A stretch of DNA of 64,000 bases from Dipylidium caninum. Its lineage: Eukaryota; Platyhelminthes; Cestoda; Cyclophyllidea; Dipylidiidae. Below, one piece after another: positions 39,211 to 50,450 of this stretch; position 1 is the first letter of the stretch, and each line of letters opens with the position of its first letter. The notes under the pieces are model-generated. The model had not been told where the DNA came from. It was given only the letters and a program-made list of their open reading frames with translations, and did no database searches. Made by a program: the position numbers and the translations under genes. The DNA lies in contig QEYB01000705.1 in the NCBI GenBank assembly GCA_017562135.1, positions 46,270 to 110,269 of the forward strand, given 5' to 3'.

Positions 39211-41235
39211 TAGCAAAACTAATAAATGAACAGAGGATGAGGTGGTAAAATGGGAAATCCAGTGTGCAGCGCGACTGATCCTTTAGCAGAAGCGATGCCG
39301 TTCATCTGAAATCACCAGATCCTGCTTCAGATCGCCTTCTTTGGCGTCATGACGTCTAATTTGCCGATGCACCGGCAACTACTGCGTCACTTCCACTTCT
39401 GCTCCGTGGAGTCCAGCAGCAGTATCTGCTTCCTTAAGGGACAATCGACGATAGATGTATTCTGTTCCAGTGAAGCCATGAGTGTGTTCCACTTTGTCGT
39501 CCTGTTTCGCGTATGTTCCATTGCATCTTTCAGGCAGCCAACTCGACATGTCCTGCAATAGTCGTACCGTGTACAATTCCATGTTGGCTGGAATTGCGGA
39601 GCTATCAAGTAAATTATGCACACGATTTATACTCTGAGGGGAAATGGAACCATTTGTTGATCTCCTAGAGTTCAAAGTTCCTCGCTTATTGTCCGATTCC
39701 TTTGGTATTGGAGCGCTCAATTCTCACAAGAGGGGTAATGGCAACCTTGAGAGGTTAACCTTTGAGGCTTTATAGTGTTGGTCCCAATTCGGTGTCTTTC
39801 TTCACTGTTATGGTGAATACAAGGACAGATTGCGCTTATCCGCACTAAAGATGTGAAGAAGAGTGAGGAGAAGCGGAAATCATCGGTTGGACCAAACGCG
39901 GCCTCGCCTTAGTCGCCTGTGGGAGAAAGTGCTCCCGATGTGGCGCCATAATGATAATGGAGGACAACCAGAATTAAGGTGACTAGAGGGAGAGGAAACT
40001 GTCTATTCACTCTCACCAGATTGATATCGAGGGCGAGTACTGAGGTTGACAGGCGATCTCTGAAGCAGCAGAGATGTGCGCTTTGCAAAAGGCATTGCAG
40101 GAGAGAGAATGGGCTAATGTGAGTGGACGAGGGAAGTGGATTTGACTTAGTTGATTTGTGGAGACATTACAGTTGTAGCCAAATGTGTGACGAGACTAAG
40201 AACACTCAAAATGGTACATAGAGGTCGCACTAGACTGCGCGAAGATATTGGCAGAAGCAGAAACGTGGGTTGACCGCCGAGCAGAAGGCGAAAGTGAAAG
40301 GGAAAGCGAGGGCGAAGGCGAAGACGTTGCAATGAACAAGTCAGCAGTTCGGGGAAGCAGTTAGACTGTGAGCTTGCTAATTGGTGGCCTCATCGCATAG
40401 GTTGAATTCAGCCAGAAGTGCCAAAATTGTGCCCATTACCACCTTACGAGAGTATGGCCTGCGCCGCTGCCTAAAGCAGCCACGACATACTCGGGTGCAT
40501 GGCGCTTTACTTTATCCCTGACAACTGCCTGAACGCGCCCACTCACGAAGTGCTGCCAACCATGGCATGAAGAATTACGACGCCGCCATAATCGATTATT
40601 AGCTGCGGTATCGATTGAATTTGAATTTGTTGACGCCTTTCCTCGTGCAGAAAGTCACTTTGCGAGCTTGACGTTTGCTCTCCTCTGTTTGGTTGCTTGC
40701 TTGACCACCGAATGAAGAGCGGTAGGAATTGTTTCGTCGCATTTGCCTTCGGAAGAATGTGGCGCCATTCTCAGGCACTTCGGAGTCAAGCGAAGTCTAT
40801 GAAAGTGGACTGAGCAAGTGGACGGTATGTGAACGGCATGTGGACGGTTGCACTCTTCTCGGTTAGTTGCTTCAATTGCTGGTCTTTGTTCGGCCTTATC
40901 TCATTCTCCTGTCTCGTGGCTATTGCAGTGAAGAGTCAGTCGTCCAGGCCGACGGGTTCATCTCCAGCGCCGTGGTCAGCATTCGTTGAATGTGGCGTTG
41001 AGAAGCTTGCCAGGAGCATATCATCGTACCATCGAGCCCCGAGGCTGCAACTTGGGAGCGTAAACCATGTCTTCGTGATGAGGAGAAGAGTCTTTAGTCT
41101 TTTTCTCCTCTAACTCTTTAAGCAGTGCGCCAATAGGCGATAAACTTGCCATCCTCCCCCGTTCCTCTGGGCCGTTTGGGCCATCCGACTTATCTCCTTT
41201 TCTATTTGTTTGCACACTCAGACACTTGTCCCGTG
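39211..41235. other. Region upstream of the acidic gene
   Basis: No supported gene. TTTGTTTGCACACTCAG at about 41,206-41,221 is a good 3' splice acceptor just before the ATG at 41,236, so an untranslated upstream exon may exist. I could not identify it. Confidence 0.3.
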
Positions 41236-41769
41236 ATGAGTGAAGGGGATTGTGCGGACTGTGAGACCAGTCAAGTCGCCCTCTGGTCGACGCAATCCCA
41301 GTCAGCGCGGCATCCGCCCACTCAGAGAAGGAGAAGGAGGACTCATCTAGCGCTTCTGCCAGAAGTGGTAAAGGTGAACAGTACTTCTTGCAAGGGGGTG
41401 AGGAAAGAAGAGAGACGTCTCATTTTGAAGAAAGGCGGGGTTGAAAGCCTCCCAGCACCTGCTTTTTGCAATGGGGGTTGCCAACGGCATGATGCTCTAT
41501 TCAATGCCACCTTCGACGCCTTACCCACTATCCTCGAAGTTAGTGAGGAAGACGAAGTATTGAAGCGAGGGGTAGAAGTAGAAGTGGAATTGGAGGTGCA
41601 GGTGCAGGTGCAGGCGGAAGAGGAAGTGTCAGCACAATTAGAAGAAGGGAGCGGAACTGCTGAGGAGACTGGGACAAAAGGGGAGAGGGAGTCAAAGTCA
41701 GAGTTGATGGCTTCGGTTTCGGCTTTGGCTTTGGCTTTGGCAGGAATGGAGACAGACAGTGACGAGTAG
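41236..41769 (+). CDS. Candidate 5' exon of acidic gene (tentative)
   Basis: An open frame whose first ATG is at 41,236 begins MSEGDCADCETSQ. It passes through a non-repetitive part with RRRRR and a Cys-containing stretch (APAFCNGGCQRHDAL), then becomes Glu/Val-rich over the purine tract and stops at 41,767. The ordinary composition of its first 100 codons makes it a better candidate than the pure repeat frames. One phase-consistent way to join it to the downstream gene is a GTGAGG donor at 41,543 (phase 1) spliced to the TTATTTTCAG acceptor before 42,232. That would make the purine repeat an intron of 689 bp. Alternatively the acidic repeat itself is coding and changes frame. No family recognised. 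Confidence 0.3.
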   Translation: MSEGDCADCETSQVALWSTQSQSARHPPTQRRRRRTHLALLPEVVKVNSTSCKGVRKEERRLILKKGGVESLPAPAFCNGGCQRHDALFNATFDALPTILEVSEEDEVLKRGVEVEVELEVQVQVQAEEEVSAQLEEGSGTAEETGTKGERESKSELMASVSALALALAGMETDSDE

Positions 41770-42440
41770 AGGGTGGAAGGGCAAGAGGAGGTGGAAGTAG
41801 CATAGGAAACAGACACGGACACGGAGGTGGAGACGAAGAAGGGCTTGGAGATTGGAGCGGAGGGAGGGGGGAAAGAGGAGGTAGAATCGGGAGCGGGAGT
41901 AGACGTGGAAGTGGAGGTGAAGACAGACAAAGAAGGGCAGGCGGAGACGGAGTCGAAGTCGGAGTCGGCGTCGGAGGCAGATGCCGAAGCGGAGGCGGAG
42001 GCGGGGGAGGAAACAGAAGCGGATGCGGAGATAGGAACGGAGACGGAGGCGGACGCGAATGCGGGCCAGGCGGAGACGGAAGCGGGGACGGAAATGGAAT
42101 CGATTGCGGATGGGGATGATTATGTGGTTGCGGCGACCGGGGGCGGAGAAAAAGGGGAAAGACGAGTGTGAGAGAGAGAGGGAGAGAAGAAGATGCGAAT
42201 GAAGGAATAGGCATGCAAGAATTATTTTCAGAGGCAGAATGCGGAAGCGAAAGGCAAAGAGAATGCACGGAATCAAGGGAACCAGAAGCAGAAGCAGAAG
42301 GAGAGGAGGTAGACGAAGAGGGGGAGGGAGAAGGGGAGGAAGAGGACGACTCACGCGGCGGAGAATTGGATTATGTGGTGGAGTCGGGGGAGGAAGAAGA
42401 GGAGTCTGCGGAAGATGGCTCTGAATCGGCTGAAGAAGCA
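41560..42440 (+). repeat. Purine-rich imperfect hexamer repeat
   Basis: About 880 bases of almost unbroken G/A on the plus strand, built from imperfect units such as GGAGGCGGA, GGAGACGGA and GGAAGTGGA. It gives Glu/Ala/Thr/Ser-rich peptides in all three plus frames and long Pro/Leu/Ser-rich frames on the minus strand. The minus-strand frames (up to 247 codons) are composition artefacts. Such a tract can form triplex or slipped structures and mutates quickly in length. Confidence 0.85.
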
Positions 42441-43323
42441 CTCCAACGTATCCGTGAGTGTTCGCTTACTTCATCTTACGATCAACGTAGCCCTCCTGAG
42501 AACTGAGGTGCAATGGTTTATGACTGATCGTTGACACAGTTGCCAACCAAACGCATCGCAGGGAGGAGAGGCCGCAGACAAAACCATCCACATGCGCATC
42601 TGCCAACGGTTGGTGGACCTTGCTATTGCAAGATGAGTCTGTAAATGATGACTCTGAACCCTTAGAAAAAGCACTCAAACGAATGCGTGAGAGTTCATTT
42701 ACTTCATCTTACAATGAAAGTAGTCCTCTCCTGGCCAGTAGTGTGGTGCAACGGGTTACGAGTGATCATTGACTGAAGAGAATGTGTCTCCTCTGCATAG
42801 GTGCCAACCGAAAGCTTTACAGTGAGGAGACGCCGCCGACGAAGGCATCTACAAGGACATCTGTAAGCGACCAGTGTACATTGTTTTCAAGCATTGGTGC
42901 AAGTTGGTATCAAATTCTGAGGCATTTATGCCAAATGACTTATCTTATTTGCAGCGGAAAAGAAGACTCGCGAATCTATATTGTTGCTTCTGGCGGAAGA
43001 GGTAGATGACGTGAGTGGATGATAGAAATCGGTGAGACTTAGAGGGGGAAGCGCATCGGAGGTCGAGAAGCTGGTGAGCCGATGAGTGTCCGATATGTCA
43101 CACTTTGGAAAGCCTCTTGAAAATATTGCTTTGTTCACGCTGCTGCCCGCCTCTTCTTAACTGCTCACAGCAGCCTCAAATGCCTCCTCCTATTCCTCCT
43201 CCTCCTCCTCCTCCTCCTCCTCATCTCTCCTTGTCAACACGCACTAGGGTCAACTCAAATGGGTGCCTAAAGAAAGACTGGAAGCCCTTTAAGCTAAATA
43301 AGATGAAAGGGAGGCCAAAGTAA
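42232..43323 (+). CDS. Acidic, poly-proline multi-exon gene, unknown family
   Basis: Exons inferred from GT-AG borders with compatible phases: 42,232-42,453 (5' border uncertain), 42,540-42,686, 42,801-42,896, 42,955-43,010 and 43,171-43,323 (stop TAA). Introns are 86, 114, 58 and 160 bp. The first exon is Glu-rich and ends EDGSESAEEALQRI. The second ends DDSEPLEKALKRM and the third starts RANRKLYSEE. Exons 1-2 and 2-3 are paralogous: the same phase-1 intron sits inside a tandem duplication. Exon 4 reads EKKTRESILLLLAEEVDD between a TTATTTGCAG acceptor and a GTGAGT donor. The last exon gives PPPIPPPPPPPPP, then a basic tail KKDWKPFKLNKMKGRPK. A stronger donor for exon 3 at 42,863 (GTAAGC) would instead lead to an early stop. 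No known domain recognised. The proline run could bind SH3, WW or EVH1 domains (inference). Confidence 0.5.
42410..42890 (+). repeat. Tandem exon-intron duplication
   Basis: Unit 1 (about 42,410-42,630) and unit 2 (about 42,640-42,890) align through exon end, intron and next exon. Examples are GAAGAAGCACTCCAACG against GAAAAAGCACTCAAACG, TTTACTTCATCTTACAATGA against CTTACTTCATCTTACGATCA inside the intron, and GCCAACCAAACG against GCCAACCGAAAG after the acceptor. The offset between donors is 233 bp and between acceptors 261 bp, because the second intron is longer. It explains the repeated peptide motif in the encoded protein. Confidence 0.75.
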
Positions 43324-43629
43324 CTAGCGAACGAGCCAATTACCTCTTTTGGCTGTCTGTTCTTCCCGATGAAGAAAGCAGAGGTAAGTATGCATCGCTA
43401 GGGGGGTTCAATCGGATCTTCACGTAGGCAGGGAGAAAAGAGACTTTCTAACACTTCACCCACCATCTCCTTTAAAAAATTCTATCACTTCGTCTCAAGG
43501 CTAAGAGAGGTTGATATTAGCATCTACTTCATAAATGACTCGGTATGGCGAACCTTATTCGAGCGGAAGAATGCCATTTTTGATGAGTGTGCCAATTCGC
43601 CCGACATATCAAACATTTGAATGCCTATT

Positions 43630-43635
43630 AATAAA
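43630..43635 (+). promoter_or_regulatory. Candidate polyadenylation signal
   Basis: AATAAA about 307 bases after the TAA of the acidic/poly-proline gene. It is the first canonical signal I noticed downstream on that strand. Confidence 0.35.
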
Positions 43636-43820
43636 AGTGCTTTCATTTTCACGACGCCATCCACAACTCAAATATTCACCATAACTATGCCATTTCAGCC
43701 AGACGTTCACTTCAGCAGCCAAGAGTGCATTTTAACAATTCTTCCTCACGAGGCATTCGCTCCGGTGTAGTCAATACCAATTCTCATAATTTAAAAGACT
43801 TTACCTACGCTGCTACTTCA

Positions 43821-43969
<149 letters not shown>

Positions 43970-45615
43970 CACATCTCCTCCTCTCAACTAGTCACTTCTA
44001 CCTCCAACACTCTTTCAACCTTGCCTCCCTTCCCCTCTTACTCCACCCTCCCTTAAGTCTATTCATTCATCACTTCCCCGAAGTATAAAAAGTTACCTTA
44101 CATGACATATACACATAACTCACACCTTGGCGAATATTGAGAATTTCCACATTCTCAATAAAGCCACTACCAACTCACAAATGTCCACATAATTACACCA
44201 ATGGTACGACACCCACGCTCAATATGTCAAGCACAAAGCCAATCAATCCACCAATTAACCTTAACATTCCTCCTCACATAACACTCTACACTAGACCCCA
44301 AGGAACATCAGGTCCACAAGTAGCCAAATATGACTATTACATGCGCATAGCCGATTGCCTTTAAAACACAATGATCCCACCACTCGTCACCCACTCTCAG
44401 TTCCTTCACTGCCTTCGCGCACTCACACAAATCGCATATGCACGCGCCAGGGTCCGTCAAGAGCTAAGAGAAATTATTTCATACAAATATGAGCTACTTG
44501 GGATACTGTACCTTCTCCGCTAGTCGTCGTTTAGAAAAATCGCCTCTCTTGTCCGGCTTTCAAGTGTACCAAACCCGAATAAAGTGGCCTGTGTACTTGG
44601 CAACCTGTTAAAATATGCCCTGAGGACACTCATAGTAAGAGAAGATCGTTTGCTCACATCTATCACATCCCACAACTTTGTCATTTCAATCAAGCAAGTT
44701 TAATCTCCCTCATAACTCAATGCACTTGACGCTGTGCCAAGTGTAGAGGGTGGGATGTTGCATGGTGGAATTGAAGAAGAGAAATTAAGGAGAAATATGT
44801 TGACATTGGGTAGAAAGCGGGAAATGGGGTTGAGGAGAGTCTCGTAAATGCCATGAATTGAGCGAGGATGGGTATGGGTGTGGGTGTGGCTGTGTGTCAT
44901 GAATGCGTTGAAATAGCCGAAAGCAGAGTGTGATCGAGCCACGCAGTGGGAGTTCGCACACAATGGCATTGTCAAATTTGTGCTCGAATTGGAGAAAAGG
45001 GGATGTTGGAAAAAGGGATCGTCGGTGAATGCGCGAGCTGTTGGGTAAAATGTTTCAAACTATTGCATTGATGAAGGCGAAAGTGGTGTATGATCGAGCT
45101 ACATATCGCTTGCTCAGACGGAATCGCAATGTCCACTGTGTACGCGGACAGCAGAAATTAGAATATTGAATGAGCTAGAAGGGGCCTTTCTAACTGAAGG
45201 AAAGTTGACTCGGTCCCAAGTGCAGAGTGAGGGGCATTTCCTTCTTTCTTCGCCGATTGGTTTATGCTATGAATGACCGTGTCATTGGCCTATGGCAGTC
45301 GCCTTGATTGGGTTAAACTGTCACTCCCATGAGCTGGTACTTTGACTTTCTCGTGAGAAATGACTCGAGGTTGCGGCAAGTTGGCGTACTTTTCCATATG
45401 AGACCTCACAATGAACAACGTCGGTCTGGGAAGAGTGGACGTGTTATTGTTGGATGGTCTTTCCGAGACAAAACAACTCCGCTTGATTGGACTTCCCCGC
45501 TCTGATTACGGTGTCTCTCGGTCAACCCTCGGACTGCGATCTTCTTGTCCCTTTTCAAACGACGGTTCTTGCGGCGATGAAAGTGGTCTCTCTGCTTGCA
45601 GGTAGATTCTTTGCT
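43970..45615. other. Intergenic, no gene recognised
   Basis: No supported gene. GGGTATGGGTGTGGGTGTGG near 44,871 is a short G/T-rich stretch. TATAAAAAG at about 44,086 is a TATA-like word with no identified gene after it. Confidence 0.4.
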
Positions 45616-45640
45616 GCCTGCCTGCACTACGCAGGCAGGC
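45616..45640. repeat. Perfect 10-bp hairpin of the CTGC motif
   Basis: GCCTGCCTGC and GCAGGCAGGC face each other across the 5-base loop ACTAC, giving a perfect stem-loop of the same tetranucleotide that forms the microsatellite 1.65 kb upstream. Confidence 0.8.
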
Positions 45641-46029
45641 TACTGACAAGTTGCAATTAGCATGTTTATTTATTTTTGCAATAAGGCATGTATATACAGT
45701 ATTCATGAGAGAGAAGGTGAAAGATGAGGAAAGGCATCGGACAAGTGGCCGTGATCAAATATATGGGTGAGAAGAGTGAAGACGATATGGGAAGTAGGCG
45801 TCTGGCTGGCAGGGGGATAGTGCCGGGGGCTAAGACACTCACATGGAGATGATGAGGCTGAGATTGCCAGTGGCGGCGATGCCCGTTTCTTCTTACTATC
45901 AAACCAATCTGCGCAGAGAAGAGATCATTGTCTGGGGCAAGTTCATGACATGCATTGCGACCGCAATTGTGGGTAGCGAAGAGGCCCTGGCAGGCGCTTC
46001 CGTCAAAGCGGCTATCTCCGCAATCTACG

Positions 46030-46340
46030 CTGGCTCAACACAACCGATGACCTCGTGGGGTGTGTGTAGGCGCTCGATAAAAAAGCAACCGTGCGGTGAA
46101 CATCGGCGCTTCTCAGGCGTAAATATCCGCCGCCAACGTGGAGATACTCCTGCTCTAACTGTTGCTCCATCAGTGGGACAAACGGAGAGCTTCCGTTTGT
46201 TGCTGATGACATTTCGCGGGGCCGAGCTGGTGGTATCGTTTTAGCGCTCAAAACAGGCTTCCCCACTGTTTCCTCTCGGGCTCGCGTCATCCGCCGTCAA
46301 ATCGTTGGGCCCTCGAGTCACTGTGTCCGTGGAGGACTAA
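46030..46340 (+). repeat. Outer-end repeat, copy in arm 1
   Basis: This stretch, from CAACACAACCGATGACCTCG to about CCGTGGAGGACTAATTAGC, matches the complement of 63,540-63,930. It also matches the plus strand of 59,738-60,075. Conserved pieces are TGACATTTCGCGGGGC, CAAAACAGGCTTCCCCACT and CGCCGTCAAATCGTTGG. It behaves as the terminal repeat of the unit. Confidence 0.75.
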
Positions 46341-46729
46341 TTAGCTACCTTGAAAGGTTATCTCATGAAGTCTAAAATCACCACGTCTGAGCCCCTGTCT
46401 ACTCCAAGCAGTCTCACGCACCTCCGACGACCAGGACGATGTGTCACCCGTGAGGCAGCACGCCCTAATCCCACTGTTGGAGTCGCGTAGTTGGGGAACT
46501 CCAAGGCGGAGGAGGATGGCGAGACAGCAGTACTTCGGTTTGCCTGGTTAGCTTGCAACAGGCGCCAACAATCGTCGCAGGGCCTCGTCTTATGTGGCAT
46601 ATAAACAAACGACCTCAATTCCTCAAAAATCGTCTTATTTACCGACACATCTTAAAGACGTCAAGGTGTACTTAGACGCTCCAGGCCCCAGTTCATAGGT
46701 TGCCCTCACACTTGAGAATGCTGTTCATA

Positions 46730-46752
46730 TCGTCGTCGTCGTCGTCTTCGGC
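46730..46752 (+). repeat. CGT trinucleotide run in arm 1
   Basis: ATCGTCGTCGTCGTCGTC and following. The counterpart in arm 2 at about 63,104-63,133 has the complementary GAC units in a different number. Confidence 0.7.
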
Positions 46753-47177
46753 GTCGTTGTTGGTTTTGGCGTTCAGGTGACAACTTGACACTTACGCACT
46801 CACATTTGGGCCGACTTACCGGTGCGGATGTCCTCACAAATACACAACTGCCAACCAATCGGAGATGCACTAGTTTTTGACACTGGCGAGTGAACATACA
46901 CTCCATTGCCTACCTCCGCGAGCAAGAGAGACATGCCTGCCAAGGCTGCCGCCTTGCACGCCCGAACTGGTGAGAATTGCGTGCTCCACATCTGCCAGCA
47001 CCGCATGAGAGGTTACAAACTGGGTCACCTACTTGGGGTGCCGTTGCCAATATCACGGTGGTGAGGTGCGGGCCAGGTGATTGACACGACGAATTGGCAC
47101 AGACTGGGTGGTTAGTGGAGCTGGCAACGGTTGAGACGTGAAGGTTGCCAAACTAGGCTCAGACCCTGAGGGTCCCT

Positions 47178-47226
47178 CTCGCCTCGCCTCGCCTCGACTC
47201 GACTCACCCCACCTCACCTCCCCTCA
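47178..47226 (+). repeat. CTCGC/CTCAC pentamer tract in arm 1
   Basis: TCGCCTCGCCTCGCCTCGAC and CACCCCACCTCACCTC form a degenerate pentamer array. The arm 2 counterpart (about 62,578-62,632) has a different unit order, showing local expansion or shuffling since duplication. Confidence 0.65.
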
Positions 47227-47988
47227 GCTGCTCTGCCCCTGTCATCGTGCCGTCATTGCTGCCTCATGCAAAAAGGCTGCGTGATCACCAGGCCCTGCGG
47301 CGACTCTAAGACTGCTGATGCTTCGTACATCAATTTTTTATCCATCGGTAAAGAAGTCGAGTAGTAGTGGTCGACTGTTCTCGTCAGGGGGTTTGTCAAC
47401 GCCTCACTCTCGGCAGGGGGCCTGGCTTCATGATGACTGATTACGGGCAGCTGGCGTGCCCGAGTCGAGGTTGACCTACTTGTCGGTGAAAAGATTGCTT
47501 CTCGCCTGCATCCAGTGAGAAAGGCGAGGGAAGTAAGAAGGTGCGTGACACTCAGAGAACCACATAGTCCTTGGGTCTACTATGGTCTACTTTGGCTTCC
47601 CCCTCTGAATGAAGCCTTTTTTCAATGCCTCAGGTGACAATGAGAATGGCATTTTGAATATTACTTTTCCATCGCGATACAAATAGCGTAGGGAGCACTT
47701 GATAACTGTCAGGGACCAGAAACTTGCCGTCACAGCGTGGACCACAGATCGAGGCTTTTCTTTCAATTGGCTGGGCGTCGAAGAATTGCTCGTCCTCGGG
47801 AACGGGAAACTACCCCATGCATTTTAGAATAGACTGTGCACAAGGAAACCTTCCTGTCGGTTAGCTAGAACTGGTTGCCAACCCAAAGAAAGTCATGTCT
47901 CAATGTTGGCAACTTCACCGCTCTTACAGCCAACCCCTGTCTGCCCGTGGTGGTGGAGGACGATGGGAGGACGATGGGAGGTGGAGGC

Positions 47989-48033
47989 GGAGGCGGAGGG
48001 GGAGGCGGAGGCGGAGGCGGAGGGGAGGGGAGG
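47989..48033 (+). repeat. GGAGGC hexamer VNTR, G-quadruplex prone
   Basis: Tandem GGAGGCGGAGGC units with several runs of two to five G. The arm 2 counterpart, on the complementary strand at about 61,766-61,812, differs in unit number. Runs of this kind can fold into G-quadruplexes (inference from pattern). Confidence 0.75.
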
Positions 48034-50450
48034 TGAAGATAAGGACAGTGGCCCTGGCACAAGTAGCCGGTGTGCTTATGAACAGCTGGGCTGTTCTCGC
48101 GCTGCTGTCGTCTGGTCGGCAGACGGTGGCGGCTGTTGTAATGTCTGCATTATCCAAGCCGCCGTTTCCGTGATTATTCCGAGTAATGAGTGAAAAGCGA
48201 CAAACGCTCGACTCCCTAAGACGCGGTTTAGTGGTGGTGGTGGTGATGACCAGAAGCCGTAGTGCATGGCCATGGAGTGGGGCGGTGGTCGCCAACACGG
48301 GAATGGCTGGCCCGAACTGATGCCCGCGGGAGGCGAGCAAAGCTCGGGTCGGTTGCTAAGACGGTGGTGCTGAGGAGGGGGCTGTGGGAGATCGGAGAAT
48401 GCGAGGGAGGGCGGATTTGTCAGCATGACCCGTTGGTCGACCTGTTTTATCATGTACCATCAGCGTTCGGGCGCGCCAACCGGCGCTCTCTCGTGGCAGA
48501 GACGTACTTCATTTCAGCCCTTCTGTGTAATAATTGCACGGCCTCATGTGGTTTGCAGAGAAGAGGTCAAAAAGACTGGCCTGTGTGTGCACTCATCACT
48601 CCTGGATTTATTTCATCACGGAGTGAAAGACGCGTCCGTTTCTAGCTGAGAAAGCGACCTTTCCATTGCTAGAAGTGGTGTTAACTAAACGCGTGTCTGG
48701 GGGACACCAGACGTGTGAGTTACCAAGTCAATTAATTGTGGTCCCATGTAAGTTGTGAGGGGCGGTCACGGGACTTGCTCCTCAGAGTCAGAGTCAGCGC
48801 CGCGGCGAAAGCGGGTACGCGAGAATGGAGAGGAGGCCTGAGCACCCCGGGCGCTCTCCAGCCTCCAACTGCCCCTCCACTCAGCGTCTGCTCCCTCGAC
48901 CTTGGGGTGGGTGCTTTATCAGCGCCAACTTCTCCTGCCGGGCTGCCAAATGGTGGGCACGTTGATGCCCACCAGCAGGGAGCTCATGCCACCGCTGGTG
49001 GGGTAAGTGAGTTAGGGGGAATGGTGTCACAGCGACGTTTACCACAACAACGAAACACGCGCTGTCAGGCGGTAGGTGGGCTAATGGCTAGGCTGACCAG
49101 GCCTCGACTCGACTCGTGGCCCCTGTGCCTGCTCAAAGGACCCTCTCAGGGAGAACTGAGTGCTGGCGAAGACTGCAGCTGATGCCGGCGGCTGAGCGGA
49201 TTAGGCGACGTGAAATGTAGTATCCCCTGCAGTATGTAGTTGGTTGGGAAATGATTTGCAGAAAGCATGTTGGCGCGTGCAATTGTGGCACAGTCACACC
49301 GGCGTCCGTGACGGAAGGTTATGCGACGCCGACATTTCTCACTCTTGCACAGTGCGTGCAGAGGTAGGCAATTCCGCAGCCATGATTTCACATCGTTTAA
49401 TAGATGTAGCAATCAACTGATCGTGTCGCGGCAAAGAGAGGCGTGGAGAGGACGAGACAGGGGATGCGCCCAATTAGTCTCATGACTGTTCCCACCTGTC
49501 ACCCATGATACTTTCCCTTCCACATTTGGGCCACAGGTATGCGGTTTTTAGAGGAATCAGGCACGTAAAATACAACCCCGGTAACATTGTAAACGCTAAC
49601 TTCTCTCTTCAGACAAAGCAGAGTCCAGTGAAGGCGCTTTAACCTTCCGCCACTCTGTGTGACGATAAGCAATGGCGTGTGCTGCCCAGTTTCCTTACGA
49701 AAGCTGCCTCCCGGCGCTGAATAATGGGGCTTTAGTCGGGCCTCGACGCCTCCTTCCAAACACACTGGGCCTCCGTTCGCCACCTTTTACCGCATCAGGA
49801 GACGTGGCAGCAGTACGGTTTACTTGGCCCACATGCTGTTTAAACCACCAACTGTGTAACTCGCCACGGACCCGGAGCGTCATGTGCCACCGATCAAACA
49901 GGTAAATCGGGATTGTGCTGAGGCCACGTTAAATACGGTTTGGACGCAAGCTGCGATGTTTCTCCTAACCTGGCTTCATAACGCTCACGCATCCGTGGTG
50001 AAATTAAAATGAACCGGATAACAACTTTTAAATCGTTTTTTAATTAAGCGCTGGTGCCATTGTGCCAGGTGTCTTTTCATCTACCCGAGAAGACATCTCC
50101 GCTCATTTCATCCTCTACACTGGCCCGTCTCCACCTTCCTGCCCCCACGTGAGATGAAAGTGTGCATGTGGAAGTGAGCCAGTGTCTTTTACTTAGTGGA
50201 GATAGGAAAGCACTACAGTGTCTCGCTCACTTCTTTGCTCTGATTTCACCTGGTCTCGTGGAATGAGGGTGACTAGAGGACTGGCTCAACTGACGATATC
50301 TGCAAATTCCCCCTCAGCAGCGCCCTGGGCCGGGTCGAGCAAGACTGTTGGGGTCTAGGAAACGACGATTACCCTCCGTCGCGTTGGGTCCAAGCAGTCT
50401 CAGCCACGAGGGCAGGGTCACTGCAGCCCAGACTACCGCAAACCTGGACA

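Larger units (their letters stand above)
45957..50450 (+). mobile_element. Inverted-repeat arm 1 (element unit, no transposase)
   Basis: This segment is repeated in opposite orientation at about 60,260-64,000. Identity is high: over about 155 bases from 48,678 I count three differences. At the inner end (50,390-50,450) similarity fades. Relative to arm 2, arm 1 has about 610 extra bases at roughly 49,117-49,728 and about 320 at roughly 49,930-50,255, while arm 2 carries smaller extras elsewhere. Open frames are interrupted at different places in the arms by one-base indels, so they are unlikely to be coding. No transposase, integrase or reverse transcriptase motif was seen. It is probably a non-autonomous DNA element or part of a segmental duplication. 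Confidence 0.8.

Noticed and set aside
41540..42441. Long minus-strand Pro/Leu/Ser-rich open frames (242 and 247 codons)
   Set aside because: They are the complement of the purine repeat, where stops are rare by composition. They have no motif and no splice context.
44871..44895. Telomere-like G/T repeat
   Set aside because: Only a few irregular units (GGGTAT, GGGTGT), with no tandem array of a telomeric motif.
48736..49182. 148-codon open frame in arm 1 with a 119-codon relative in arm 2
   Set aside because: The shared peptide start reflects DNA identity. One-base indels throw the arms into different frames with no sign of selection.
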